In this document: positions 18,727-27,836 of the stretch, in pieces
Layout: each line of letters starts with the position of its first letter
Numbering within the stretch: position 1 is the stretch's first letter
Source of the DNA: Bacteroidia bacterium
GTDB taxonomy: Bacteria > Bacteroidota > Bacteroidia > Flavobacteriales > Flavobacteriaceae
DNA: 64,000 nucleotides
Reading direction: 5' to 3'
Assembly (NCBI GenBank): GCA_030427585.1
Contig: JAUIBW010000015.1
Location: forward strand, 61,296-125,295
Program-made: the position numbers and the translations under genes
Notes under the pieces: generated by a model
Told to the model about the DNA's origin: nothing
Seen by the model: only the letters and a program-made list of their open reading frames with translations
Databases searched by the model: none

Positions 18727-19136
18727 TTGTTAAGTTAATATCCTCTTTTTAAATTTTTGCAGCAAATTACATTTTACTCCCAACAGGATTTGTTTTTCTC
18801 TACTTATATCTTTTTAGTCCTGGAATTACACGAGCAAGAAAGGTTTTTTACAAGAGAATAACATCATGATTATTTTTGCTTGAATATAAAAATTCAAAAG
18901 AGTTGAGTGTTAAGCAACCAAATGTAATAAAATTATACTACATACACAGGATAAAAAAATAGCTACATCATAGTAAGTGTAATCTTATTTTTATTTCATG
19001 ATTATAGCAGAATTAGAAAAACGTTTCTCTAACATCGTCATGCAATAAACCTTATTTAAAATCATATTACCTCTGTCTACTCATTGTTTTTTCATAATGT
19101 TCTACTACATTTGAGATAACTAATATTTTGAAAAAA
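18727..19136. other. Non-coding region between ruvA and methyltransferase-like gene
   Basis: About 410 bp of AT-rich DNA with no open frame of note, no tRNA and no strong hairpin on either strand. It should hold divergent promoters. I see no full TTG/TAnnTTTG pair; the nearest weak form is ATATTTTG at 19123-19130, which also overlaps a possible TTG start of the next gene. Confidence 0.5.
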
Positions 19137-20147
19137 ATGTACTCTAAAGACCAAACCATAGATATAAAACATTTATCTACCTCGTTACTCGATCCACAAA
19201 TAGAGCAATCTGAAATCGAACAAAATATAAATACTATTTACGAATACTTTAGCAGCATAACTCATATATCAGAATATACTACCGAAATAAAGCATCTGGC
19301 AGCAGTACCTACAGCAAGTGGCATGGCGCTGTCTCTTCATCATGCCGCGCAGTGCTTGCTGGATTACAAAAGAACTACTAAATTTTTAAGAAGTATAGTT
19401 ACTGCAGTCTTAGATAAGCAGAAAGAACATCCTAATAAAACTATTACTATTTTTTATGCAGGTTGCGGACCGTATGCTCCTTTTGCAACCTTGGTAGCTC
19501 CTCTATTCATCCCTCAGGAAGTACAGTTCTCGATATTAGAAATCAATCCGGATGCTTTAGAATTATCAAAAAAACTTATCCATACATTAGGGTTTCAGGA
19601 TTACATTAAAGAATATTATTTGGCTGATGCAGTAACTTTTACAATACCTACTCCCGATTCTTTCCATATCCTCTTTAGTGAAACATTGGATGCATTACTA
19701 TATCGTGAATCTTATGTTCCCATATTACATAATATGCTACCACAATTACCGGAAAGCACTATTGTAATTCCAAAAAACGTACGTATTAAATTGAGTTTTC
19801 GTACTCAACACAGGCATGAGAACACTGAAAAAATTATAGTACAAGAAGATTTTGCAGGCAACATATTCGATACACGAAAAGCATTGAAAGCACTTGCTCC
19901 TGCTACTAATCCTTCTTTTCTCCCTTCCGTACAATTTGACCTGGATGCTACTACTCATTATGTGAGCCTGATTATTGACACTGAGGTTCATATCTATAAG
20001 GAGCTATGGTTAACACGCGGAGAATCTTCTTTGACTTTACCGCATGAAATGCCTATTGATCAAACCTCGAAATTTAATGGTATTATATTTACATATCAAT
20101 TACAGCCACAAGTAGAGTTAAGGTATAAATGGTATAATCATCCTTAA
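19137..20147 (+). CDS. Class I SAM-dependent methyltransferase-like protein, orphan
   Basis: A 336-residue protein from the ATG at 19137 (an in-frame TTG at 19128 adds three residues). A helical N-terminus of about 90 residues contains ASGMALSLHHAAQCLLDYKR. Next comes a Rossmann-type core with motif I TIFYAGCGPYAPFATLVAPL, an acidic residue at the end of strand two (FSILEINPDALELSKKL), and LADAVTF for motif III. SETLDALLYRESYVP resembles the double-glutamate loop of protein arginine methyltransferases. The last 120 residues are beta-rich. The pattern supports SAM binding and suggests a PRMT-like enzyme, but the substrate is unknown. It stands alone with 400-600 bp of non-coding DNA on each side and no partner gene. 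Confidence 0.6.
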   Translation: MYSKDQTIDIKHLSTSLLDPQIEQSEIEQNINTIYEYFSSITHISEYTTEIKHLAAVPTASGMALSLHHAAQCLLDYKRTTKFLRSIVTAVLDKQKEHPNKTITIFYAGCGPYAPFATLVAPLFIPQEVQFSILEINPDALELSKKLIHTLGFQDYIKEYYLADAVTFTIPTPDSFHILFSETLDALLYRESYVPILHNMLPQLPESTIVIPKNVRIKLSFRTQHRHENTEKIIVQEDFAGNIFDTRKALKALAPATNPSFLPSVQFDLDATTHYVSLIIDTEVHIYKELWLTRGESSLTLPHEMPIDQTSKFNGIIFTYQLQPQVELRYKWYNHP

Positions 20148-20751
20148 TACACTACTAAAAAAGTTAACACATCAACTATAAGCTATGAATAGCCTGATGC
20201 ATAATGTCTCAGAGTAATCAGATGTAACGAGAGTATCTATATCTAGATTATGGAAGCTTTCCCCTTACAATCGCACTATCCAGCTTTTGTCACATCCTGA
20301 ATATGGTGATATTTCCTGAGTTGATAAAAATTCACAGTATTGCTGCAGAAGATTACTTACTATTCATTTGACCACTCTTCCTGTTACTAATTGCACATGA
20401 CAGGTAGATGACATCAACATGTTGAAGTACTCAAATCAACAAGTCTATAACCTAAGCAATCACAATGCATAATAGGTTTGTTTAAGGTTTAAAACCAACG
20501 TTTTTTACACATGCTAAAAAACGTAATAAGTACGCCCAAGTTATCAATATCATTAAAGTAAGACATATAGAGACATAAAATTAGTCGATTTTTCAACATG
20601 TCCATAGTATTTGAGTCCTAGTAAAACCCCAGACAATCTTTTGTAATAAAGCATAAAAAACTCGCAGAAACATACTGCATTCAGATTCAGTCTATCTCTA
20701 TGAGGCAGTTACATTAATTTTGGTTACCACGCCATAAAAACAGGATATTGC
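20148..20751. other. Long non-coding region downstream of methyltransferase-like gene
   Basis: About 600 bp between two convergent genes with stop codons in all six frames at short intervals. No clear intrinsic terminator, tRNA or repeat unit was found. It looks like decayed or spacer DNA. Confidence 0.5.
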
Positions 20752-23061
20752 TTAAGCTATCTCAGAAATCATAGAGAGTTGCATATCTCTTTTCTCTTTT
20801 TGCTGTGCATCGATCACGGCTACTGCTGCCATATTGATTATTTCTTCTACACTGGAACCTAACTGAAGGATATGTGCTGGCTTATTCATCCCCATCATGA
20901 TAGGTCCAATTGATTCTGCATTATTAATTTCACTTAATAATTTATAGTTACTATTGGCCGAATCTAAATTAGGAAATACTAATGTGTTTACCTTTTGTCC
21001 ATTAAGTTTAGAAAATGGAAATTTATCTTTTCTCATTTTTCTATTTAATGCAAAATTCATTTGCAGTCCACCATCTACAACCAGATTAGGATAATATCTA
21101 TGCAAATATGCTACTGCATCTTGTACTTTTGAAGCGGTAGGATGTTTTGACGATCCAAAATTAGAATATGAAACCATAGCGATCACTGGTTTCACCCCAA
21201 ACATCTCTACGGTTCTTGCTGTCATTTGCGCTATTTTTGCTAATTCTTTTGAAGAAGGTTCGATATTTATAGACGTATCACTTATAAACAATGGACCTTT
21301 ATTAGTCATCATTACATTCATGGTAGCAATACGAGTTGCTCCTTTGGCAAGTCCTATTAAATCCATCATAGGTTTAACCACTGTTGGATAACTTCTAGAA
21401 TACCCAGAAAGTAGTGCATCTGCATCTCCTCCATTAACCATCATGGCAGCAAAATAGTTACGTTCACGCATTAATTTTTCTGCGTCATAGAGGGTAATTC
21501 CTTTGCGTTTATTAGTTTCCCAATATTGTTTGGCATACCTGTTTTTACGCTCGCATTCTTCGTCTGCTTTAGGATCGATAATATCTATACCTGTTGGATC
21601 AAAATCAATCTCTTTCATCAGTTCTAGTATAATATCTTTACGGCCTAATAAAATTGGAAAAGCAATACGTTCTTCTTTAACCGTTTGAGCCGCCTTTAAT
21701 ACATCAAGATGATCTGCCTCTGCAAAAACAACACGTTTAGGGTTAGTTTTTGCTCTATCTAATAACAATCGTACTATTTTATTATCATTACCCATACGCT
21801 CTAGCAATTCATCTTCATACTTTTCCCAATCGGTAATAGGTGCGGTTGCCACACCACTTTCCATAGCTGCTTTAGCCACTGCAGGAGGCACTTTGGCAAT
21901 AAGTCTTGGATCAAAAGGTTTTGGTATAATATACTCTTTACCAAAGTTCAGGCGTGTTTCTCCATAAGCTATATTCACTTGTTCTGGTACAGGTTCTTTG
22001 GCTAGTTCGGCTAATGCTTTTACAGCGGCCATTTTCATTTCTTCATTAATAGCCGTAGCTCTTACATCTAAGGCACCTCTAAAAATAAAAGGGAACCCCA
22101 GTACGTTATTGACTTGGTTAGGATGATCACTTCTTCCTGTGGCCATAATTACATCTTTACGAGCTTTAATCGCCATTTCATATTCTATTTCGGGATCGGG
22201 ATTTGCCATTGCGAAAACAATTGGATTATCTGCCATCGACATTAGCATATCAGGACTTACCAGATTGGCCATAGATAAACCGATAAATACATCTGCATCT
22301 TGCATTGCATCTTCTAAGTCATTAAGATCAAGATCTGTAGCAAACTCTGCTTTTTCAGGAGTTAAGCTCTCCCGATCTTTACGAATTACCCCCTTACTAT
22401 CCGTCATTACGATATTTTTGGCTTTGGCTCCAAAAGCTTTATACAATCTTGTACAAGATACTGCTGCTGCACCGGCGCCACTAACCACAATCCTTACCTC
22501 TTCAATCTTTTTATTTGCAATTTCTAATGCATTTAATAATGCAGCGGCAGAAATTATGGCTGTACCATGCTGATCATCATGCATCACTGGGATATCCAGT
22601 TCTTCTTTTAATCGCCTTTCGATCTCAAAGGCTTCGGGAGCTTTAATATCTTCAAGATTTATCCCTCCAAATGTTGGGGCAATATTTTTAACCGTTTCGA
22701 TAAAAGCATCTACATCTTTAGTATCTACTTCGATATCAAACACATCTATATCGGCAAATATCTTAAACAATAACCCTTTTCCTTCCATTACAGGTTTTGA
22801 TGCTTCGGGGCCAATATCTCCTAATCCTAATACAGCTGTACCATTTGATATTACAGCGACCAGATTTCCTTTTGCCGTATATTTATAAACGTCTGCCTTT
22901 TCCTTTTCTATTTCCAAACAAGGTTCGGCAACACCAGGAGAATATGCCAAAGACAAATCTCGTTGAGTTGCATACTTTTTAGTAGGAACGACTTTAATTT
23001 TACCTGGGGTAGGCTTGGCATGATATACTAATGCCTCTCTTCTTTTACTTTCGATACTCAT
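20752..23061 (-). CDS. maeB: NADP-dependent malic enzyme with phosphotransacetylase-like domain
   Basis: A 769-residue two-domain protein. Residues 1 to about 430 are malic enzyme: LAYSPGVAEPC, the NAD(P) motif VVSGAGAAAVSCTRL and catalytic motifs such as MHDDQHGTAIISAAALLNAL (first 20 residues shown). Residues about 430-769 are a phosphate acetyl/butyryltransferase-like domain (VVFAEADHLDVLKAAQ, LLSGYSRSYPTVVKP, MVSYSNFGSSKHPTA). The combination is the MaeB type, which decarboxylates malate to pyruvate with NADPH and is controlled by acetyl-CoA through the second domain. It is a cytoplasmic single-gene unit with its own promoter at 23155-23182. Confidence 0.95.
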   Translation of the reverse strand: MSIESKRREALVYHAKPTPGKIKVVPTKKYATQRDLSLAYSPGVAEPCLEIEKEKADVYKYTAKGNLVAVISNGTAVLGLGDIGPEASKPVMEGKGLLFKIFADIDVFDIEVDTKDVDAFIETVKNIAPTFGGINLEDIKAPEAFEIERRLKEELDIPVMHDDQHGTAIISAAALLNALEIANKKIEEVRIVVSGAGAAAVSCTRLYKAFGAKAKNIVMTDSKGVIRKDRESLTPEKAEFATDLDLNDLEDAMQDADVFIGLSMANLVSPDMLMSMADNPIVFAMANPDPEIEYEMAIKARKDVIMATGRSDHPNQVNNVLGFPFIFRGALDVRATAINEEMKMAAVKALAELAKEPVPEQVNIAYGETRLNFGKEYIIPKPFDPRLIAKVPPAVAKAAMESGVATAPITDWEKYEDELLERMGNDNKIVRLLLDRAKTNPKRVVFAEADHLDVLKAAQTVKEERIAFPILLGRKDIILELMKEIDFDPTGIDIIDPKADEECERKNRYAKQYWETNKRKGITLYDAEKLMRERNYFAAMMVNGGDADALLSGYSRSYPTVVKPMMDLIGLAKGATRIATMNVMMTNKGPLFISDTSINIEPSSKELAKIAQMTARTVEMFGVKPVIAMVSYSNFGSSKHPTASKVQDAVAYLHRYYPNLVVDGGLQMNFALNRKMRKDKFPFSKLNGQKVNTLVFPNLDSANSNYKLLSEINNAESIGPIMMGMNKPAHILQLGSSVEEIINMAAVAVIDAQQKEKRDMQLSMISEIA

Positions 23062-23154
23062 ACTAAATAAGATAAATGTGCTAATAAAAAATAAAGATCA
23101 AAATACCATAACACCAGCTTTAATGGTCATGATATTTTGATACTAATACATATA

Positions 23155-23182
23155 CAAAGGTACAAGTCTGTATGAGATGCAA
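23155..23182 (-). promoter_or_regulatory. Bacteroidota-type promoter for maeB
   Basis: Minus strand: TTG (23182-23180), 17 nt, TACCTTTG (23162-23155), a full consensus match. The leader to the ATG at 23061 would be about 87 nt. Confidence 0.7.
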
Positions 23183-23325
23183 AAATTAATACTAAGGAAT
23201 CTTTGCGAAAAATAAAGATTGAAAAAAAATATCCCACATTTAACAATCTTATTAAAGATTTATCAATTAATTATTGGTTTTATTAAATATTTCATCATTA
23301 TTCAACAAATGCTATTCACTTCACT

Positions 23326-24255
23326 CTAGTCATTAAACAAGAAACTAATATTTCTTTGCAACCCTGAGAATTTGGTTCTTTTTACTGCAGATTTCTGAAA
23401 CACCTTTGAAAATACTTCTTGCGTGATCTCTTCCCAGTCTCTTTTTGACATCTCTAGTAATTCTGGTTTTGGATTAAAAAGTGGTTCATTGTGAGGTTTA
23501 GAAAAGCGATTCCATGGGCATACATCCTGACACACATCACAACCAAACATCCAATTATCAAATTGATTTTTATAACTGTTAGGAATCTCTTCTTTAAGTT
23601 CTATCGTAAAATACGATATGCATTTACTGCCATCTACCACATAAGGTTCTACAATTGCCTGCGTAGGACAGGCATCAATACATGCTGTACATGTACCACA
23701 ATGGTCTGTTACGGGAGTGTCGTATTCTAAATCAAGATCTATGATAAGCTCTGCAATAAAATAAAAAGAACCTACCTGTTGTGTTAACAGATTACTATTT
23801 TTACCAATCCAACCCAATCCACTTTTTGCAGCCCAGGCTTTATCTAAAACTGGTGCAGAATCTACAAAGGCTCGCCCATGTACCTTACCAATTTCTTTCT
23901 CTATAAAATATAATAGTTGTTTCAGTCTGTCTTTAATTACAAAATGATAGTCTGTACCGTATGCGTATTTGGATAGTTTTGGTGCTTCGGGATCTTTTTG
24001 TTGTTCTGAAGGAAAATAATTGAGCAGTAAGGAAATTACACTTTTTGAATCATCTACTAATTTGGTAGGGTCCAAACGTTTATCAAAATGATTTTCCATA
24101 TATCGCATTTCTCCATGCATATTCTGTGTAAGCCATTTCTCCAAACGTGGGGCTTCTTCTTCCAAAAATTCTGCTTTAGATACGCCACATGACAAAAACC
24201 CCAGACGTTTTGCCTCGGCTTTGATATGCTGAGTATGTGTTGCTCTAGAATCCAA
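23326..24255 (-). CDS. queG: Epoxyqueuosine reductase
   Basis: A 309-residue protein matching QueG. The N-terminal cobalamin-binding part has [20 protein letters not shown] and [20 protein letters not shown]. The ferredoxin-like part has two 4Fe-4S motifs ([16 protein letters not shown] and [13 protein letters not shown], with a lone Cys in DGSKCISYF). It catalyses the last step of queuosine synthesis in tRNA. The only possible start near the conserved N-terminus is TTG at 24255, directly after the TAG of the MscS-like gene. Both genes are in the same frame, so coupling by re-initiation is probable. At 309 residues it lacks the C-terminal HEAT-like repeats of longer QueG proteins. Confidence 0.94.
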   Translation of the reverse strand: MDSRATHTQHIKAEAKRLGFLSCGVSKAEFLEEEAPRLEKWLTQNMHGEMRYMENHFDKRLDPTKLVDDSKSVISLLLNYFPSEQQKDPEAPKLSKYAYGTDYHFVIKDRLKQLLYFIEKEIGKVHGRAFVDSAPVLDKAWAAKSGLGWIGKNSNLLTQQVGSFYFIAELIIDLDLEYDTPVTDHCGTCTACIDACPTQAIVEPYVVDGSKCISYFTIELKEEIPNSYKNQFDNWMFGCDVCQDVCPWNRFSKPHNEPLFNPKPELLEMSKRDWEEITQEVFSKVFQKSAVKRTKFSGLQRNISFLFND

Positions 24256-24804
24256 CTACGTTTCTTCTTTATTAACTATTTCTTCTCCAGGGTACTTATT
24301 CATAATCTGGATTCCTTTTTGTATCACCATAGAGGTGGGTAAGGTTATATTTTCACCTCGATCTGTAGCCATAAAAAGATAAAAACCAGTAATATCTTTT
24401 ACTTCTCCTGTCCAATCAAAATCTTTATCCAAAACCCGTATCCTGTCTCCTATCCTAACCGGGTGGCTAAAAAACAGAATAATACTTGCTGTAAGGTTAG
24501 ATAAAATGGACCATTGTGCAAAAAAAGCAATTCCCAACACAGCTAATACCGAAGAAATAAAAACGCTAAATTGTTTGAATTCTACACCCCATATAATTAC
24601 CAGAGCAATTCCTGCAAAAAGATAATAAAATAGGTAAGATAAGTTACGTATGAACTTTCTACGATTTGGGTTTATAGACCTTAGTATAGAGAATTTTTTT
24701 ATAACTCTTTTTGTAAATAGCAATCCAAAAAATAAGAGCGTTAATACTATGATAGATAGTAAAATTTCATCTTTATAAGCAAACAACATTTCATTTACAG
24801 GCAT
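24256..24804 (-). CDS. Small MscS-family mechanosensitive channel
   Basis: From the ATG at 24804 the product is 182 residues; an ATG at 24834 adds ten. Three helices (about residues 9-30, 52-70, 78-100) are followed by the MscS pore-helix and beta domain: GIAFFAQWSILSNLTASIIL, FFSHPVRIGDRIRVLDKDFD, WTGEVKDITGFYLFMATDRG and TLPTSMVIQKGIQIM. The C-terminal alpha/beta cage domain of full-length MscS is missing, which is common in short Bacteroidota members. It would open under membrane tension to release solutes. It ends with TAG immediately followed in frame by the queG start. Confidence 0.9.
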   Translation of the reverse strand: MPVNEMLFAYKDEILLSIIVLTLLFFGLLFTKRVIKKFSILRSINPNRRKFIRNLSYLFYYLFAGIALVIIWGVEFKQFSVFISSVLAVLGIAFFAQWSILSNLTASIILFFSHPVRIGDRIRVLDKDFDWTGEVKDITGFYLFMATDRGENITLPTSMVIQKGIQIMNKYPGEEIVNKEET

Positions 24805-25020
24805 ATAACTTCTTTTGTTTCTACAAAAATACATAAAGAAGTGGTATTACCTTTTTTTCAGCAGATTATAAAGTTAATTTTTATAACCAGTTGTGTTGAA
24901 TATTTTTAATCAAAATACGTCTGGTCTATTGCCTCGTTTAAAAAGTTTGATTCACCTTACATTTTTACCTTCATAAGAACATTAATTACTTTAAACACCA
25001 TGATTCTTTATACAAGACAA

Positions 25021-26358
25021 TTATTTTAATCTATCAATAAAAGTAAGCTTTGCGTGTTTGGGCTTTAAAGTGATTAAAGGTTTGATTTCTATTTGATGAA
25101 GGTTGGTATGTATTGTATACTTTCTAACTAATGCACTCACTGCAAGTATCATTTCGTACATAGCAAAATTATTTCCGATACACATCCTGGGGCCTGCTCC
25201 AAAAGGAAAATACCAATCGGCATACTCCTTTTTATCTCTACAAGGATGAAATCGGTCTGGGTTAAACATACCGGGGTCATTCCAGAAATTTTTATGCCTG
25301 TGGATTTCAAAAAATGAAATCAAGACAGTCGTTCCCTTTTTTAGTTTTAAATCCTGATAACTATCATCTTCTATAGCCACGCGATCAGAAAAATAAGCGG
25401 GTGGGTATAATCGCATTGCTTCTTCAATACATTGTTTTGTATATTGAAATTTTGCTATTTGTTCTATTGGTGGTAAGTCATCTGGAGTTTCTGAAACTTC
25501 TTGATATACTTGTTCCTGGATCTCGGGATGAAGTGCCAGTAATACAACTGAAAAAGTTAAAGCATTAGAAGTTGTCTCATGACCTGCAACAAAAAGAATT
25601 AGGATTTCATCTATCAATTGCTCATTATCCATCACACTACCATCATCATATTTTGATGTTAGCAGCATATCTAACAGGTCATCATACACTTTATCCGAGT
25701 TTCTCCTTTCTTCTATAATCGTATTAAGAATATCTCTGGCTTCCTGGGTTAGCTTAAGTGTATTCTTGATTTTTCCACTAAAATAAAACCACCATCGTTT
25801 ATAAGGCTGTCTTATTTCCTGTACCAACGATTTCTGAGCAGCTTCGGTTATATATTGCAATCGCGAAATAGTATTTCCCTGGGCATCTGTATAACCAAAT
25901 AATGACTTGGCTACAACCTTAAAGGCTAAATCACTCATTGCAGGAAAAATATCAATCGCTGTATTAGAAGAAATTTTAATAAATTCTTCTTCTATTACCT
26001 CTTTAATGGTATTTATCAGGGATTCTAACTTCTTCTTATGAAAAGCAGGTTGAATTAAACGTCTTTGTTTTAGCCATTTTTCTCCTGTTGAGGTTAACAA
26101 TCCTTCTCCCACATATTTTGCCAAATCTTTTGTTTGCAATTCGGATTTACTATACCGTCTATGTTGCTTTTGTAGCATATGCTTAGCAAACCCCGCATCA
26201 CGAGTAAAAATAACGGTTTTACCAAATCCTAATTGAACTTTAAAAATGTCTCCATATTTTTCAAAATTTTCATGATGAAAAGGAAGTGGATTCTTAAGAA
26301 TACGGCTTGCATTATTAAGAACTTTAAAAAAAGAGACCATTGGGAGATTAGTATTCAT
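25021..26358 (-). CDS. Cytochrome P450
   Basis: A 445-residue soluble P450 with all key motifs. These are the I-helix oxygen-activating AGHETTSNAL, the K-helix ExxR in CIEEAMRLYPPA, the PERF-like region FNPDRFHP and the heme-ligand loop FPFGAGPRMCIGNNFA with the axial cysteine. There is no N-terminal membrane anchor and no fused reductase, so it depends on separate ferredoxin partners. The sequence resembles CYP4-like bacterial fatty acid or terpenoid hydroxylases, but the substrate is unknown. It is encoded 39 bp after ruvB on the same strand, in a housekeeping neighbourhood with no other biosynthetic genes. Confidence 0.95.
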   Translation of the reverse strand: MNTNLPMVSFFKVLNNASRILKNPLPFHHENFEKYGDIFKVQLGFGKTVIFTRDAGFAKHMLQKQHRRYSKSELQTKDLAKYVGEGLLTSTGEKWLKQRRLIQPAFHKKKLESLINTIKEVIEEEFIKISSNTAIDIFPAMSDLAFKVVAKSLFGYTDAQGNTISRLQYITEAAQKSLVQEIRQPYKRWWFYFSGKIKNTLKLTQEARDILNTIIEERRNSDKVYDDLLDMLLTSKYDDGSVMDNEQLIDEILILFVAGHETTSNALTFSVVLLALHPEIQEQVYQEVSETPDDLPPIEQIAKFQYTKQCIEEAMRLYPPAYFSDRVAIEDDSYQDLKLKKGTTVLISFFEIHRHKNFWNDPGMFNPDRFHPCRDKKEYADWYFPFGAGPRMCIGNNFAMYEMILAVSALVRKYTIHTNLHQIEIKPLITLKPKHAKLTFIDRLK

Positions 26359-26397
26359 TTTATTGCAGTCTTGTATTTAATTAGAAAATAATAACAA

Positions 26398-27420
26398 CTA
26401 AAACAATCCTCCTTGAATCCCTCCTTTTACTCTTCCTAGGTGTTTATAAGCTGCTTCTGTTACTTCTCTACCTCGTGGTGTACGCATAATAAACCCTTGT
26501 TGAATCAGGAAGGGCTCATATACCTCTTCGATCGTTTCTGCACTTTCACTAACTGCTGTAGCAAGAGTTGTGATGCCAACGGGGCCGCCTTTAAATTTAT
26601 CGATCAACGTAGTTAGAATTTTATTATCCATTTCATCTAAGCCATGAGCATCTACATTAAGCGCTTTTAAGGCAAATTTAGAAATTTCGATATCTATCTT
26701 ACCATTTCCTTTAATTTGTGCAAAATCTCGTACTCTACGCAATAAAGCGTTTGCGATCCTAGGTGTTCCTCTACTCCGACCTGCTATTTCTATAGCAGCT
26801 TCCATAGAAATGGGTACATTGAGTATATGGGCACTACGTTGTACTATGGTAGATAATAGTTCTGTTGTATAGTATTGTAATCTTGACTGGATCCCAAATC
26901 GAGCTCTCATAGGTGCTGTTAACAACCCCGAACGTGTTGTTGCCCCAACCAGGGTAAATGGATTTAAATTAATTTGAACAGTACGTGCATTAGGCCCGCT
27001 TTCGATCATAATATCAATCTTATAGTCTTCCATAGCAGAATACAAATACTCTTCTACTATAGGGCTTAATCTATGAATCTCATCTATAAACAATACATCT
27101 CTATCATCTAGATTGGTTAATAGTCCCGCCAGATCACCTGGTTTATCCAAAACAGGCCCAGAAGTAACTTTAATTCCAACTCCTAATTCATTAGAAAGAA
27201 TATGGGCCAATGTGGTTTTACCTAAACCAGGAGGACCATGAAAAAGAGTATGATCGAGAGCTTCATTTCTTAAATTTGCTGCCTGAACAAAAATCTCTAA
27301 ATTTTCGAGAACCTGATCCTGACCAGCAAAATCATCAAAGGCAAGAGGTCGTAATGCTCTTTCTATATCCAGGTCTTCGTTAGAAAAATTTTCGTTTGTG
27401 GGATCAAGGTTTTCGTTCAT
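26398..27420 (-). CDS. ruvB: Holliday junction branch migration helicase RuvB
   Basis: A 340-residue AAA+ ATPase of standard RuvB length. It has Walker [16 protein letters not shown], Walker [12 protein letters not shown], sensor 1 [20 protein letters not shown] and sensor 2 [19 protein letters not shown]. The C-terminal winged-helix domain ends [20 protein letters not shown]. It drives branch migration with RuvA (18145-18726), which is encoded 8 kb away rather than in the same operon. It is followed by P450, MscS-like and queG genes on the same strand. Confidence 0.97.
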   Translation of the reverse strand: MNENLDPTNENFSNEDLDIERALRPLAFDDFAGQDQVLENLEIFVQAANLRNEALDHTLFHGPPGLGKTTLAHILSNELGVGIKVTSGPVLDKPGDLAGLLTNLDDRDVLFIDEIHRLSPIVEEYLYSAMEDYKIDIMIESGPNARTVQINLNPFTLVGATTRSGLLTAPMRARFGIQSRLQYYTTELLSTIVQRSAHILNVPISMEAAIEIAGRSRGTPRIANALLRRVRDFAQIKGNGKIDIEISKFALKALNVDAHGLDEMDNKILTTLIDKFKGGPVGITTLATAVSESAETIEEVYEPFLIQQGFIMRTPRGREVTEAAYKHLGRVKGGIQGGLF

Positions 27421-27836
27421 TTATAAAATCTCTTTATCATCAATCCGATAGCATTAGATCGGTATTAAGTTTAGTACTACTATTTAATTCGGGTTTAATA
27501 CCATTTCCAATCCAAATTTACTCAATAAAACCGCGTCTTTTTGTCTAATATTTCAAAATAAAACACGACCGTAGCCCTGCTATGCTTGATACCCAGTCGA
27601 GCTGAGCACAAGTTTTTATTTTTCATCTAAGCCAAAAATCCATCATTTTTCTTATGAGTAAATTTAAATCAGAACTGGTACAATTGATATACCACCAGAG
27701 TGTCATTAACAAATATAATAAAAAGCACTCCTGATTAACTTCTAATACTAGTTAATTAATAGGAAATAGATCAGAAAAGAAAAAACCTTTTCATAAAATG
27801 AAAAGGTTTTTTATATTTTCAAACATGCACATATTA
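27421..27836. other. Intergenic region with REP-like element and inverted repeat
   Basis: 416 bp without a gene. It contains an inverted repeat GGTATTAA (27461-27468) / TTTAATACC (near 27495-27503). A GC-richer patch at about 27568-27612 (GTAGCCCTGCTATG, then CAGTCGAGCTGAGCACAAG) resembles the short interspersed repeats of this genome. The ctaD terminator follows. Confidence 0.5.
27780..27812 (-). terminator. Intrinsic terminator of the act-ctaCD operon
   Basis: Perfect 14-bp stem AAAAAACCTTTTCA (27780-27793) / TGAAAAGGTTTTTT (27799-27812) with a 5-nt loop, 24 bp past the ctaD stop codon. Read on the minus strand it ends in a T-run. Confidence 0.9.

Noticed and set aside
22139..22573. 144-codon plus-strand frame opposite the malic enzyme gene
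   Set aside because: Antisense shadow of a highly conserved enzyme; Ser/Ala/Ile-rich with no recognisable domain.
25021..26358. P450 as part of a biosynthetic gene cluster
   Set aside because: Neighbours are ruvB, an MscS-like channel and queG; no synthase, ligase or transporter of a pathway is present.
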